This document shows, one piece after another, positions 63,841 through 64,000 of a DNA stretch of 64,000 nucleotides. Under the pieces are notes generated by a model. That model was not told where the DNA came from, ran no database searches, and was given only the letters and a program-made list of their open reading frames with translations. Within the stretch, counting starts at the first letter, position 1. The number at the start of each line of letters is the position of its first letter. Made by a program: the position numbers and the translations under genes. The stretch is from Leptospira kmetyi serovar Malaysia str. Bejo-Iso9 (GTDB lineage: Bacteria > Spirochaetota > Leptospiria > Leptospirales > Leptospiraceae): assembly GCF_000243735.2 (NCBI RefSeq), contig NZ_AHMP02000001.1, forward strand, positions 87,001 through 151,000, in the 5' to 3' direction.

Positions 63841-63930
63841 AAGAGGGTTTTTGACTTTACACCGGAGTCTTGCGAGGTTCCCTAGAAAGAGAACCTTGTA
63901 GAAGCCTCTCAAAAAAAGAGAAAAATCAAA

Positions 63931-64000
63931 ATGGCAGACCAGAAACTATTTACGGATTTCCCGCCGGTCAATCGGGAAGCCTGGATTGCACTCATCCAAA
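63931..64000 (+). CDS. Methylmalonyl-CoA mutase-like protein (partial, 5' end only)
   Basis: Only 23 codons are inside the window (MADQKLFTDFPPVNREAWIA and on). This start resembles the N-terminus of Leptospira methylmalonyl-CoA mutase subunits. That enzyme needs adenosylcobalamin, which would fit the B12 operon at the other end, but the fragment is too short to be sure. A weak hairpin AGGTTC/GAACCT at about 63875-63896 lies upstream. Confidence 0.5.
   Translation, partial: MADQKLFTDFPPVNREAWIALIQ

Overview
The window looks like a chromosome segment of a pathogenic-clade Leptospira with a fairly high GC content. The species is not established. The assignment rests on gene content typical of the genus: a haem oxygenase next to a Fur-family regulator, a B12 riboswitch ahead of a cbt/cbi cluster, an LruC-domain lipoprotein, DUF1574 proteins paired with MBOAT acyltransferases, many spirochaetal lipoproteins with loose lipoboxes, and frequent ATGA stop/start overlaps. 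In L. interrogans the cobalamin genes, fur and hemO sit on the smaller chromosome, so this may be the equivalent replicon (from memory, not checked). No rRNA, tRNA, CRISPR array, transposase or phage gene was seen.

Layout. 1-4708, minus strand: cobalamin riboswitch, then cbtB-cbtA-cbiX-DUF3209-ferredoxin-reductase-like-cbiD (cut by the window edge), a cobalt uptake and anaerobic-type corrin ring operon. 5011-7740: a large membrane-anchored protein and a STAS protein. 7746-11762: sugar-nucleotide dehydratase, SspB-like protease adaptor and NCS2-like permease in one operon, followed by a 33-bp tandem repeat and a long hairpin. 12015-16763: htpX, apt, a DegP/HtrA-type protease and an adjacent HtrA-like protein that has lost its catalytic triad, suggesting envelope quality control. 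16815-20094, minus: fur, a DUF1574 protein and a membrane glycosyltransferase-like protein, tightly coupled. 20323-25904: haem locus with hemO and an MFS transporter in one direction and a lipoprotein, a HmuY-like haem-binding lipoprotein and a TonB-dependent receptor in the other. The two haem transcripts share a 17-bp motif at nearly the same distance from their start codons.

26095-33059: LRR lipoprotein, M30-like metallopeptidase, YbaB, a possible outer-membrane barrel and a Lon-like protease. 33122-34168: queA. 34316-44154, plus: an envelope glycan block of glycosyltransferases and two MBOAT/SGNH-like pairs that probably acylate a surface polymer, followed by mazG. 44496-46302: ExbB/ExbD and menaquinone methyltransferase. 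46452-51903: LruC lipoprotein with a C-terminal membrane helix, a PrsW-like intramembrane protease and an O-antigen-ligase-like protein.

52072-52709: dksA-like and rpmG. 52941-58674, minus: an eight-gene, visibly AT-richer island of lipoproteins plus one SGNH hydrolase, with a tandem lipoprotein duplication; it may be acquired. 58900-64000: BASS transporter, PLP enzyme, a ferritin-like protein fused to a histone-H1-like tail, YhhN, TerC and the first codons of a methylmalonyl-CoA mutase-like gene.
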